From JAGNXB01 sp964471595 (lineage in GTDB: Bacteria > Bacteroidota > Bacteroidia > Chitinophagales > Saprospiraceae): 64,000 bases of DNA. The first letter of the stretch is position 1. Every line of letters begins with the position of its first letter. Both the position numbers and the translations under genes were made by a program. The notes below the pieces were generated by a model. It ran no database searches. It was not told the origin of the DNA and saw only the letters and a program-made list of their open reading frames with translations. The stretch is from positions 124,001-188,000 of the forward strand of contig CAYYGN010000001.1 in the NCBI GenBank assembly GCA_964471595.1. The letters run 5' to 3'. Below, piece by piece: positions 17,971-25,060 of the stretch.

Positions 17971-18004
17971 GGGTTCGAGTTTGCGGTGTCCGAATCCCGG
18001 AACG

Positions 18005-19579
18005 TCAAGGCTTCAACGTCACTATCTCACTGTGGCTGCTATGTCCTTCGTCCAGGACCAGCATGTAAACGCCCGCCGGCATTGGAGGCAAAGGGAATGA
18101 AAATGCCTGAACTTCCCTGTCGGGCCGCAGCGTTGTCATCAACCACTCCCTGCCGTCCATTGACATCAGACGCAAGGCGATGGATTCACCGGCACATTGG
18201 CCAATCCGTACTTCCAGCCTGTCGCGTGCGGGATTGGGAAAAACCGTCACGCTACAGGGAAATGACTGGTGATGATGAACCCCCACCAGGTCACTCAGTG
18301 AAAATACGTCCATACCTGCTTGTACCGGTTGAGCCAACAGGACTGCAGCGGCCAGCGTGGCACGGGTGACCCGGGTCATGAATCCGATATCCAGCGTGGC
18401 GATGCTGTCACCCGGTGTATGGTAATTCTTGTTGCGAAAATTGGCCCCGTCTGTGAGCATCAGCGCCTGATAACCGGCATCCCAGAACCTCGCATGGTCA
18501 CTCCGACGCAAGTCAGGCGCGATTTGGCCATTGCCGGGCACGGTAAGCGGGATATACTTTAGCCCGGGCACATACATGTCACAGGCTTGTTCGTAAATGT
18601 CAATCAGGGGCTGTGACGTTTGGTTGCCCACGATGGTAATGAAATCACCCCGGTTTTCATTGGCATTGATGGTCTGGACCGCTTCGGGAAACAAGGTGCC
18701 GAATCCGAAGGGGAGTTCCTGGCTGTTGGGCTCGTCGGAGTAATACCCGATCATTTCCATATTCAGTACCCCTTCGACCTGTTCCCAGGGTTTGATTCCT
18801 GATTGCACATAAGCCTGGGATCCGATAAGCCCTTGTTCCTCGAAAGCAAATCCGATGTACCGAATGCTTTTGCGAAACTGGTATGGTGCCAGCACCCTGG
18901 CGATTTCCAGCATGGCCGCAACAGATGAGGCATTATCATCGGCACCCGGCGAACCGCTGACTCCGTCATAGTGGCCATCCACGATTATGGTGGCCGCTTC
19001 GTCTTCAAGGCCCGGCTGCCGGGACAGGATATTAGGAAAACTCGATCCCTGGTAAAAAACGGGTTGCATGGTAGTCTGGAATGGCAATGCCTCCAGGGTG
19101 GCATAGATGGTATCACGGACCACCTGCAAATTGCCTGCATGGACGCTGTGATGCCGTGGTACGGCGAGAGTTTGCAACCATTGAAGCAGACGAAGGCTGT
19201 CCACCTGGTCCACCATTGACTGGATGTCGGGCACATGGCCATCTTCCGCACTTACCCGCACGACGGTCTGGTAGATATCCTGGATATTGTCCCATTCCCA
19301 GGTGATGGATTTTTGGGTCCCGGGGGACTGGTCGTCTCCCAGGTCGCCACTCCATTGTCCATTCTGGGCCAGGAAGGTTTCCCCTCCGTCCAGAGAAATT
19401 CCGAAGCGGACCGTGCAGGCATCCCCCTCGGGATCACTGAGGTCATAATGAACGGTTACGGTCTGCGCGGGTTCATCCACCTGGACCGAGGTGATCTGAA
19501 CCACCGGAGGCAGATTTTGGGCGGACAGAATGCTGAGCAGGAACGAAAAACAAATGAGGAAAGCGATGGACCATTTCAT
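18005..19579 (-). CDS. Secreted M28 family metallopeptidase with T9SS sorting domain
   Basis: 524-residue exported di-zinc aminopeptidase. The start at 19579 gives a signal peptide MKWSIAFLICFSFLLSILSA. An N-terminal Ig-like region (LPPVVQITSVQVDEPAQTVT) precedes the M28 domain. Zinc ligands are recognisable in IIVDGHYDGVSGS (His), PGADDNASSVAAMLE (Asp), FAFEEQGLIGSQAY (catalytic and ligand Glu), EMIGYYSDEP and KNYHTPGDSI (last His). The C-terminus starts TVFPNPARDRLEVRIGQ, a T9SS type A sorting signal. A longer open frame upstream to 19849 runs through the 78-bp repeat and is not used. A -7 box lies at 19768-19775. Confidence 0.92.
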   Translation of the reverse strand: MKWSIAFLICFSFLLSILSAQNLPPVVQITSVQVDEPAQTVTVHYDLSDPEGDACTVRFGISLDGGETFLAQNGQWSGDLGDDQSPGTQKSITWEWDNIQDIYQTVVRVSAEDGHVPDIQSMVDQVDSLRLLQWLQTLAVPRHHSVHAGNLQVVRDTIYATLEALPFQTTMQPVFYQGSSFPNILSRQPGLEDEAATIIVDGHYDGVSGSPGADDNASSVAAMLEIARVLAPYQFRKSIRYIGFAFEEQGLIGSQAYVQSGIKPWEQVEGVLNMEMIGYYSDEPNSQELPFGFGTLFPEAVQTINANENRGDFITIVGNQTSQPLIDIYEQACDMYVPGLKYIPLTVPGNGQIAPDLRRSDHARFWDAGYQALMLTDGANFRNKNYHTPGDSIATLDIGFMTRVTRATLAAAVLLAQPVQAGMDVFSLSDLVGVHHHQSFPCSVTVFPNPARDRLEVRIGQCAGESIALRLMSMDGREWLMTTLRPDREVQAFSFPLPPMPAGVYMLVLDEGHSSHSEIVTLKP

Positions 19580-19767
19580 AGCGACAATTTTTTTGTTGGG
19601 GGCGGGCCGTTTAGTTTCTCCGTCTGGGTATCCATTCTGCTGAATCCTGCGGGGACGACTTCTGCCGGACAGCGAATCCGAAGATCCTTCCGTGGACGGA
19701 GTTGGCGTGTGGATCACGAACAATCCCCAAGGTGTCCTGGCTACAGTTCGAATTGAGCCCTTGGATC

Positions 19768-19775
19768 CAAATATA
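19768..19775 (-). promoter_or_regulatory. Putative -7 element TATATTTG for the M28 peptidase gene
   Basis: Exact TAnnTTTG match on the minus strand, implying a leader of roughly 180 nt. Confidence 0.4.
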
Positions 19776-19824
19776 AGTATTCTCAGGTATTCAGCCCAGG
19801 TGGGGGCAGGGGTTTCGCGCGCGT

Positions 19825-19902
19825 CTACCCCACCGCGCCTCTTTCCCACAGCAGTTCATATTTGCTCTGGCCGGTGAATCGAAAGGCGGAAATGCGGATG
19901 AG
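19825..19902. repeat. 78-bp direct repeat, copy 1
   Basis: Base-for-base identical to 21203-21280, in the same orientation. It duplicates the last 25 codons and the stop codon of the DnaE N-part gene, but here no upstream gene body is attached. Confidence 0.97.
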
Positions 19903-20152
19903 GCGGTCACCGCACATAGGACTATGGGCACGCATTCTGGCTTTCTGATGCCGCCCAACTCCGGCTGTATCCTTCTATTCTGCTCAGTCATTTAAATTAT
20001 TCACTATATATATATTATTGATAAACTGTAATTTAAAATGCTCATTCCCCGCAATGCCTCAAACATTCACCCATTCGGTTATAGGTGCTGTCCAAGGTTC
20101 ATTAGGTTGAGTTGATTCTGCACCAGAATTTGCTGGTCTGGAAACAATGTTG

Positions 20153-20160
20153 TACTTTTG
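20153..20160 (+). promoter_or_regulatory. Putative promoter of the Abi gene (TTTG ... TACTTTTG)
   Basis: TACTTTTG at 20153-20160 with TTTG at 20129-20132, 20 bases between, fits the Bacteroidota -33/-7 layout. The leader would be about 100 nt. Confidence 0.55.
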
Positions 20161-20265
20161 TGGCAACTGTACCCGCGTTGCATCCCGTAAGATCTGCTCG
20201 CGGGTCTTCTATTTGCGGCATTCCCAACAGACGAATTTCTTTCTTTTACAACCGAGTTTCGTTTG

Positions 20266-21162
20266 ATGGCCTTCAAACTCCCAAAAGACATAGACCAACA
20301 GATTGCATTGCTCCAGGAAAGGAACATGGCATTCAGGGATTTAGAAGCAGCCCATCACTTTCTTTCAAATATCAGTTATTATCGGCTGAAGGGGTATTGG
20401 TGGGAAATGCAAATTGACAAGACAACTCATCAATTCAAGGACGGAAGTTTATTTGATGATGCCATCATGTTGTACAACTTTGACCGCAATTTCAGGCTGA
20501 TTCTCTTCAATGCTATTGAGCGAATTGAAATTTCCATTCGTACAAAATTGATTTACCATCTTTCCTTATCCTTTGGCCCATATTGGCATTTTGACCCCAA
20601 CCTATTTGACAAACCCCACCATTTTTATAATGTCAAGGCTAAAATTAATAATGCCATTGATGAAAGTAGCGAGGAATTCATCATTGCTCACAGAATAAAA
20701 TATGGCAATACCCCTCCTGAAGCTTGGAAAGCTTTGGAGGTAGTATCACTAGGGACCCTTTCCAAATTATATCAGAACCTGAAACACCAACTTCCTCAAA
20801 AGAGCACAATTGCCAAAGAAGTAGGCCTCACAAGTCACAAATACCTGACAAGCTGGCTGACTTCCATCACACTCATCAGAAACATCATTGCACATCACGG
20901 CAGGCTTTGGAATCGAATAATTATCAACAAATATGATTGGCCAAATCGCTTCCCTGCTCCACTACTTACCTATATTCCAAGCAATTTTGAGCGACGAAAG
21001 ATATTTCCGCTCTTGTGCGCAATAATTTATCTCAATAATTTCATCAGTCCCGGCCATCATTTAAAAATTGACCTGCAGGATTTATTCCGAAAATTCAAAA
21101 CGGTACCTTTGCGGAATATGGGATTCCCACTCAATTGGGCTGAGCAACTAATCTGGCAATAA
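20266..21162 (+). CDS. Abi family protein (Abi_2, AbiD/AbiF-like HEPN)
   Basis: 298-residue protein of the Abi_2 family, related to lactococcal AbiD/AbiF phage-exclusion proteins. Recognisable parts are the N-terminal DIDQQIALLQERNM and FLSNISYYRLKGYWWEM, the central LYNFDRNFRLILFNAIERIE, and a HEPN RNase motif R-N-I-I-A-H (Arg205 to His210) in LIRNIIAHHGRLWNR. Family members are thought to act as RNases or inhibitors that shut down growth on phage infection. The start is the ATG at 20266. It has its own promoter, is AT-rich compared with its surroundings, and lies alone between two 78-bp direct repeats, all of which suggest transfer. The trigger and target are unknown. Confidence 0.88.
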   Translation: MAFKLPKDIDQQIALLQERNMAFRDLEAAHHFLSNISYYRLKGYWWEMQIDKTTHQFKDGSLFDDAIMLYNFDRNFRLILFNAIERIEISIRTKLIYHLSLSFGPYWHFDPNLFDKPHHFYNVKAKINNAIDESSEEFIIAHRIKYGNTPPEAWKALEVVSLGTLSKLYQNLKHQLPQKSTIAKEVGLTSHKYLTSWLTSITLIRNIIAHHGRLWNRIIINKYDWPNRFPAPLLTYIPSNFERRKIFPLLCAIIYLNNFISPGHHLKIDLQDLFRKFKTVPLRNMGFPLNWAEQLIWQ

Positions 21163-21202
21163 TAATTTGCATTGATCCGCGGGTTCAATCCCCTTCCATC
21201 CC

Positions 21203-21280
21203 CTACCCCACCGCGCCTCTTTCCCACAGCAGTTCATATTTGCTCTGGCCGGTGAATCGAAAGGCGGAAATGCGGATGAG
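21203..21280. repeat. 78-bp direct repeat, copy 2 (3' end of the DnaE N-part gene)
   Basis: Identical to 19825-19902. On the minus strand it encodes the final 25 residues and the TAG stop of the DnaE gene. Confidence 0.97.
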
Positions 21281-23671
21281 CAGGTCCAACTGGGAGGGAT
21301 CGGCTGGGACGCGGCGGCAGAAGTCAGCCAAATCGCGAAAGGGGCCGCCCCGCTCCCGCTCGGTGATTAAATCCAGTGCCAGCTGTCGTTCCAGGCCCTG
21401 AAGGTGTACGAAACCCAGGTACACATCCTCTCCCCGGATGCTGGTGAGCCATCGGCTGCGGTTGACACAGGGAGGATGGATCCTGGCTCCCCGCATACGC
21501 GCTTCGTGCACATAGATCTCGGTGCGATAAAAGCCGCCGAAATTGTTGATCACCGCCACCATGAACTCCAACGGGTACCAGGCCTTGAGCCAGAGACTCT
21601 GGAAGGACTCGACCGCATAGCTGGCCGAGTGGGCTTTACAGAAGGAATAACCGCTGAAACTCTCGATCTGCCGCCACACCTCCTGGGTCAGGGCCTCCGG
21701 ATAGCCTCTGGCGCCGCAGTTGTCGAAATACTTTTGACGCAGTCGGGCAAACGCTGCGGAAGATTTTTTCTTGCCGGTCATCACCCGGCGCAGCACATCG
21801 CTCTCGTCAAGATCCAGACCGGCGAAGTGGTGTACGACCTTCATCACATCCTCCTGATAGACCATCACACCAAAGGTCTCGCCCAGGTGCTCCCGAAATA
21901 CCGGGTGGATGTACTGGAAATCATGGGGGTGGTGGAAACGCTGGATGTATTCCCGCATCATGCCCGACTGTGCGACACCGGGCCGGATAATGGAGCTGGC
22001 CGCTACCAGGTGGACATAATTGTCGCATTTCAACTTGCTGAGCAGCCCTCGCATCGCCGGCGATTCGATGTAGAAACAACCGATACACTGCCCCGAGCGT
22101 AGCTGGTTGCGCACGCGCTCATCCTCTTTGATCCGGGGTATGTCATGGATATCCACACTCACGCCCCGGTTGGCCCTGACCAGGTCTACCGCCTCCTTGA
22201 TATGACCCAGACCGCGCTGACTGAGCACATCGTACTTGTGATAGCCCAAATCCTCGGCATGGTGCATGTCAAAATGGGTGACCGGGAAGCCCTTGGGCAT
22301 CATCTGTAAAGCCGTATGTGTATAGAGGGGACGCTCGCCGATGAGGATGCCTCCGGCGTGGATGGAGAGGTAATTGGGCAAGCCGTCGAGTTGCTTGCCG
22401 AAGTGAAAGATATGGCGGGCATAGGGGTGGTGCTTGTCTACGGCCAACGGTTCGTCCACGATACGGTCGATGTCGTCTTTGGGGAGACCGAACACCTTGC
22501 CCAACTCGCGGATGATGGAGCGGCCCTTGAACGTATTATAGGTGGCCAGCAAGGCGGTATAACCGCGACCATAGCGTTTGAAGATGTAGTCGGTGACATC
22601 GTCCCGCTCGTCCCAGGAAAAGTCGATGTCGAAATCGGGAGGTGAACTGCGATAGGGATTGATAAAGCGCTCGAAGTAGAGGTCCAACTCGATGGGGTCC
22701 ACGTCGGTAATGCCGAGGCAGTAGGCTACAATGGAGTTGGCTCCGCTACCCCGCCCCACATGGAAAAAACCGGCCGATCGGGCATAGCGGATGATGTCCC
22801 AGGTAATGAGGAAATACGGAGCGAAATGCATCTTCTCGATGACGTCCAATTCGCGACGCACACGACCGGCGGCCTCCTTGTTGTCCAGTCCGTACCGGCG
22901 GTGCAGCCCGCTAATGGCCAACTTGTGGAGGAGTTGAAGATCGTCGCGCGTACTTCCGGTAAAGGTTTGCCGGTTGTGGCGGGCATCGGCCTGCATTTCC
23001 GTATGGCATTGATCGAGAAGCCCGGCGGCACGGGTGAGGAGCTCGGGACACCCGGCATAGATCTGTGCCAGTTCTGACGGAAAAAAGAAGCGCTCGTCCT
23101 CTGCAGCGTGCTGGTCGGGAGCCAACTTGCCGATGATCTGATTGGTATCGATGGCACGCAAAAGCTTGTGCGTACGGTATCCGTCCCGATCGGGAAAGGT
23201 GACCGGGACCCAGGCTACCAGCTTGTCGGGATGCCGTCGCAGAGGAGACCGGAATAAGGCATTCACCGCGTTGGGACGGATACCGATGTATTCATGGGGA
23301 CGCAGCTTTTCCGGAGACCGCACCGCATGCGGGTAAATGATGTACGTGCCCTCCATCTCCGGAGGAGTATCCGGCAGCGGTTGCCCGTCCAGGGAACATT
23401 CACTGAGAAATCGGCACAAGCCCGCAAACCCCTCATCGCTGCGAGCCAACCCGACATACAGCAGCCTGCCCTCCCTCCGGAACTCTATCCCCAATACCGG
23501 TCGTATGCCTGCCTCCCGGCAACGGACAACAAATTCGTAGGTACAGGAAGTGTTGTTGATGTCCGTCAGCGCCAGCGCCGTGATCCCGCGCAACACAGCA
23601 GCGGCCACTATTTGCTCCGGACTCAGAACACCGTAGCGAAGACTGTAACAGGAATGCACATTGAGATACAT
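21203..23671 (-). CDS. dnaE: DNA polymerase III alpha subunit, N-terminal and catalytic part (split DnaE)
   Basis: 822-residue DnaE-type polymerase of the secondary kind found in Bacteroidota. It begins with a PHP domain (MYLNVHSCYSLRYG, LALTDINNTS). The polymerase domain carries the catalytic aspartates in PPDFDIDFSWDERDD, and then fingers and a helix-hairpin-helix region. Relatives of this type are about 970-1000 residues. This one ends at SKYELLWERGAVG, just where relatives continue into a C-terminal segment with an OB-like fold. That segment is present as its own gene at 53958-54422. The two products add up to 976 residues. The promoter at 23714-23734 matches that of the C-part gene. The last 78 bp are duplicated beyond the Abi gene. 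No dinB or imuA-like partner is adjacent. Confidence 0.9.
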   Translation of the reverse strand: MYLNVHSCYSLRYGVLSPEQIVAAAVLRGITALALTDINNTSCTYEFVVRCREAGIRPVLGIEFRREGRLLYVGLARSDEGFAGLCRFLSECSLDGQPLPDTPPEMEGTYIIYPHAVRSPEKLRPHEYIGIRPNAVNALFRSPLRRHPDKLVAWVPVTFPDRDGYRTHKLLRAIDTNQIIGKLAPDQHAAEDERFFFPSELAQIYAGCPELLTRAAGLLDQCHTEMQADARHNRQTFTGSTRDDLQLLHKLAISGLHRRYGLDNKEAAGRVRRELDVIEKMHFAPYFLITWDIIRYARSAGFFHVGRGSGANSIVAYCLGITDVDPIELDLYFERFINPYRSSPPDFDIDFSWDERDDVTDYIFKRYGRGYTALLATYNTFKGRSIIRELGKVFGLPKDDIDRIVDEPLAVDKHHPYARHIFHFGKQLDGLPNYLSIHAGGILIGERPLYTHTALQMMPKGFPVTHFDMHHAEDLGYHKYDVLSQRGLGHIKEAVDLVRANRGVSVDIHDIPRIKEDERVRNQLRSGQCIGCFYIESPAMRGLLSKLKCDNYVHLVAASSIIRPGVAQSGMMREYIQRFHHPHDFQYIHPVFREHLGETFGVMVYQEDVMKVVHHFAGLDLDESDVLRRVMTGKKKSSAAFARLRQKYFDNCGARGYPEALTQEVWRQIESFSGYSFCKAHSASYAVESFQSLWLKAWYPLEFMVAVINNFGGFYRTEIYVHEARMRGARIHPPCVNRSRWLTSIRGEDVYLGFVHLQGLERQLALDLITERERGGPFRDLADFCRRVPADPSQLDLLIRISAFRFTGQSKYELLWERGAVG

Positions 23672-23713
23672 GGCTGGCCGGATAGGTCATGTCATGACGC
23701 CCCCTGACCACAC

Positions 23714-23721
23714 AAAGTTAA
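23714..23721 (-). promoter_or_regulatory. Putative -7 element TAACTTTG for the DnaE N-part gene
   Basis: Exact TAnnTTTG match on the minus strand. The leader would be about 36 nt. The palindrome at 23722-23734 abuts it on the upstream side. Confidence 0.6.
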
Positions 23722-23734
23722 AACAATTTGTTTC
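23722..23734 (-). promoter_or_regulatory. Palindromic operator AAACAAATTGTTT at the DnaE N-part promoter
   Basis: Six-plus-one-plus-six palindrome directly upstream of the -7 box. The same 13-mer lies at the same place before the DnaE C-part gene (54471-54483). Confidence 0.6.
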
Positions 23735-23781
23735 ATTTTGTGAAGCGATGGGAAAAAGAAGCGAGAATTGAAAATAATGAC

Positions 23782-23789
23782 TACTTTTG
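23782..23789 (+). promoter_or_regulatory. Putative -7 element TACTTTTG for the HTH-Fic gene
   Basis: Exact match lying in the spacer of the AATAATGAC/GTCATTATT inverted repeat; the start codon is 18 bases further on. Confidence 0.6.
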
Positions 23790-23806
23790 TCATTATTATA
23801 TTTGTC

Positions 23807-24877
23807 ATGACACATTTTGGCACTTTTTTGAAAAATTCACGCCGGCAATCCAAGCTCAGGCTTCGTGAAGTTGCCTCCAGGGCAGAGTTGGATTCCTCTC
23901 TACTCAGCAGGTACGAGAACGGAGATCGTTTTCCGCCGGAAAAGTCTCTGTCCAGATTGTCGGCAGCGTATGGCATTCCACACACCCAAATGAGAGTTGC
24001 GTGGCTAGCCGAACAAGTCCTCTCCCTGGTTGGAGAAGATCCTGCAGGATATGAAGCTCTGCATGTCGCCGAATCCAGGATAGCTTATCTCCAGCAAGAG
24101 GCAAGGCTGGCCCGGGCATCGCAAGATCCGAATGTGTTACCGCTGATCCAAAAGGTGGACGCGCTCCAAGATCGCTGGCAGCAATGCCACCCTCTGGACA
24201 AAATCCAGCTTGAGCGCATGAACGCCTGGTACAGGACCCTCTACACTTGGGAAAGCAACCGCATTGAGGGCAATACCTTGACCCTCCAGGAAACGGAACT
24301 GGTGGTCAACCAAGGTCTCACCATTGGTGGAAAAACCATGCGTGAACATCTTGAAGCCATCAATCATGCCCAGGCCGTGGATTATTTACTTGAGCTTGTA
24401 AAAAGTGAGGAAGTATTCAGTCCCCGCATCCTGCGCGAATTGCACAGCCTTATCCTGAGAGGGATTGCTCCTGAACATGCCGGACGATACCGTCAAGTCC
24501 CTGTCCGGATATCCGGAAGCCATCACACCCCGCCTCAACCATGGGAGCTTGAAGGATTGATGGACGACTATTTCACCTTCTTCCACCGCGAGGAGCATAG
24601 GATGCATCCCGTATTGCTGGCAGCTGAAATGCATGAAAGACTTGTCACCATCCATCCTTTCATCGATGGCAATGGGCGTACAAGCCGACTCATCATGAAC
24701 CTCATTCTGCTCCGCAACGGATACACGCTTGTCAACCTGAAGGGTGATCCCGAATCACGCATGAAATATTACAAAGCGCTGGAAGCCGTACAGACGGAGA
24801 ATGATCCGGAAGTATTTCATACCCTGATCCTCCGGCATGCCATCCAATCGCTGGAAGACCACCTCGCTTTAACATGA
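23807..24877 (+). CDS. HTH-Fic protein (XRE helix-turn-helix fused to Fic AMPylase domain)
   Basis: 356-residue fusion. Residues about 4-60 form an XRE-type helix-turn-helix (LREVASRAELDSSLLSRYENG). A middle segment leads to the Fic domain with the complete active-site motif HPFIDGNGRTSR (His283), so AMP transfer to a target hydroxyl is expected. The inhibitory helix motif S-N-R-I-E-G (Ser150 to Gly155) precedes the Fic core, as in class II Fic proteins that hold themselves inactive. The start at 23807 is chosen because a -7 box and operator would otherwise fall inside the gene. It is divergent from the DnaE N-part gene. The HTH probably autoregulates. The modified target is unknown. Confidence 0.9.
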   Translation: MTHFGTFLKNSRRQSKLRLREVASRAELDSSLLSRYENGDRFPPEKSLSRLSAAYGIPHTQMRVAWLAEQVLSLVGEDPAGYEALHVAESRIAYLQQEARLARASQDPNVLPLIQKVDALQDRWQQCHPLDKIQLERMNAWYRTLYTWESNRIEGNTLTLQETELVVNQGLTIGGKTMREHLEAINHAQAVDYLLELVKSEEVFSPRILRELHSLILRGIAPEHAGRYRQVPVRISGSHHTPPQPWELEGLMDDYFTFFHREEHRMHPVLLAAEMHERLVTIHPFIDGNGRTSRLIMNLILLRNGYTLVNLKGDPESRMKYYKALEAVQTENDPEVFHTLILRHAIQSLEDHLALT

Positions 24878-24879
24878 GG

Positions 24880-24914
24880 ACCTGCCCGGCTGTCTCCTGC
24901 AACACCGGGCAGGT
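24880..24914 (+). terminator. Hairpin after the HTH-Fic gene
   Basis: ACCTGCCCGG (24880-24889) pairs perfectly with CCGGGCAGGT (24905-24914) around a 15-base loop, just after the fic stop codon. There is no strong T-tract. Confidence 0.55.
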
Positions 24915-25060
24915 TAATTATCCACCCTACCGCTTTTGACTGCCCCCCTGATCGGCCCACCAAACAACAACATCGCCTGCCGCACCGCTCATTCTCCTTC
25001 CCAAATATCAGCGGCACGGCTTTTTTTCATAATTTTATCCTGACAACCTGTCCACCAACC

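Larger units (their letters stand above)
17606..18004. other. Gene-free, hairpin-rich region between convergent genes
   Basis: Stretch of 399 bases between the lipoprotein (plus) and the M28 peptidase (minus). It contains the inverted repeats listed separately at 17731-17788 and 17944-17970, plus a hairpin near 17797-17826 built on GACgATGGCG/CGCCATGTC. An alternative pairing of 17893-17903 with 17938-17948 competes with the last stem. A short repeat of GAAGCG occurs at about 17680-17707. I see no convincing protein-coding frame. Confidence 0.55.
19580..20265. other. Intergenic region: M28 leader, repeat copy 1, AT-rich stretch
   Basis: 686 bases between divergent genes. Going up: leader of the M28 gene with its promoter at 19768-19775, repeat copy 1 (19825-19902), an unassigned segment, an AT-rich run around 19990-20040, and the promoter of the Abi gene at 20153-20160. 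No convincing coding frame. Confidence 0.7.
19825..21280. mobile_element. Putative small inserted cassette carrying an Abi_2 gene
   Basis: Unit of 1378 bases (one 78-bp repeat plus 1300 bases) bounded by perfect 78-bp direct repeats at the 3' end of a gene. This is the arrangement left by site-specific integration that duplicates an attachment site, or by a recombination-made duplication. It contains only the Abi family gene and no integrase or transposase. The interior is visibly more AT-rich than its neighbours. The mechanism is inference. Confidence 0.55.
23686..23812. promoter_or_regulatory. Cluster of GTCAT/ATGAC half-sites in the dnaE-fic divergent region
   Basis: Seven half-sites: 23686-23690, 23691-23695, 23694-23698, 23777-23781, 23789-23793, 23804-23808 and 23807-23811. 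AATAATGAC and GTCATTATT (23773-23781, 23789-23797) form a perfect 9-bp inverted repeat around the fic -7 box. TGTCATGACA at 23803-23812 covers the fic start codon. This looks like an operator set for the HTH domain of the Fic protein. Confidence 0.6.

Noticed and set aside
17746..18369. Plus-strand frames in the 17.7-18.4 kb region
   Set aside because: Translations are Arg/Pro-rich without domain resemblance, cross the hairpins, and lie antisense to the M28 peptidase.
19580..19849. Upstream extension of the M28 peptidase by 90 codons
   Set aside because: It would bury the signal peptide and run through the -7 box and part of the 78-bp repeat.
21170..21202. tRNA T-arm-like word GGGTTCAATCCCC near the cassette edge
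   Set aside because: No matching acceptor, D or anticodon arms could be built around it, so I do not call a tRNA or tRNA-derived attachment site.
19825..21280. Reading the 78-bp repeat as an assembly artefact
   Set aside because: Both copies have distinct flanks on both sides and no N run is nearby, so a real duplication is more likely; long reads would settle it.
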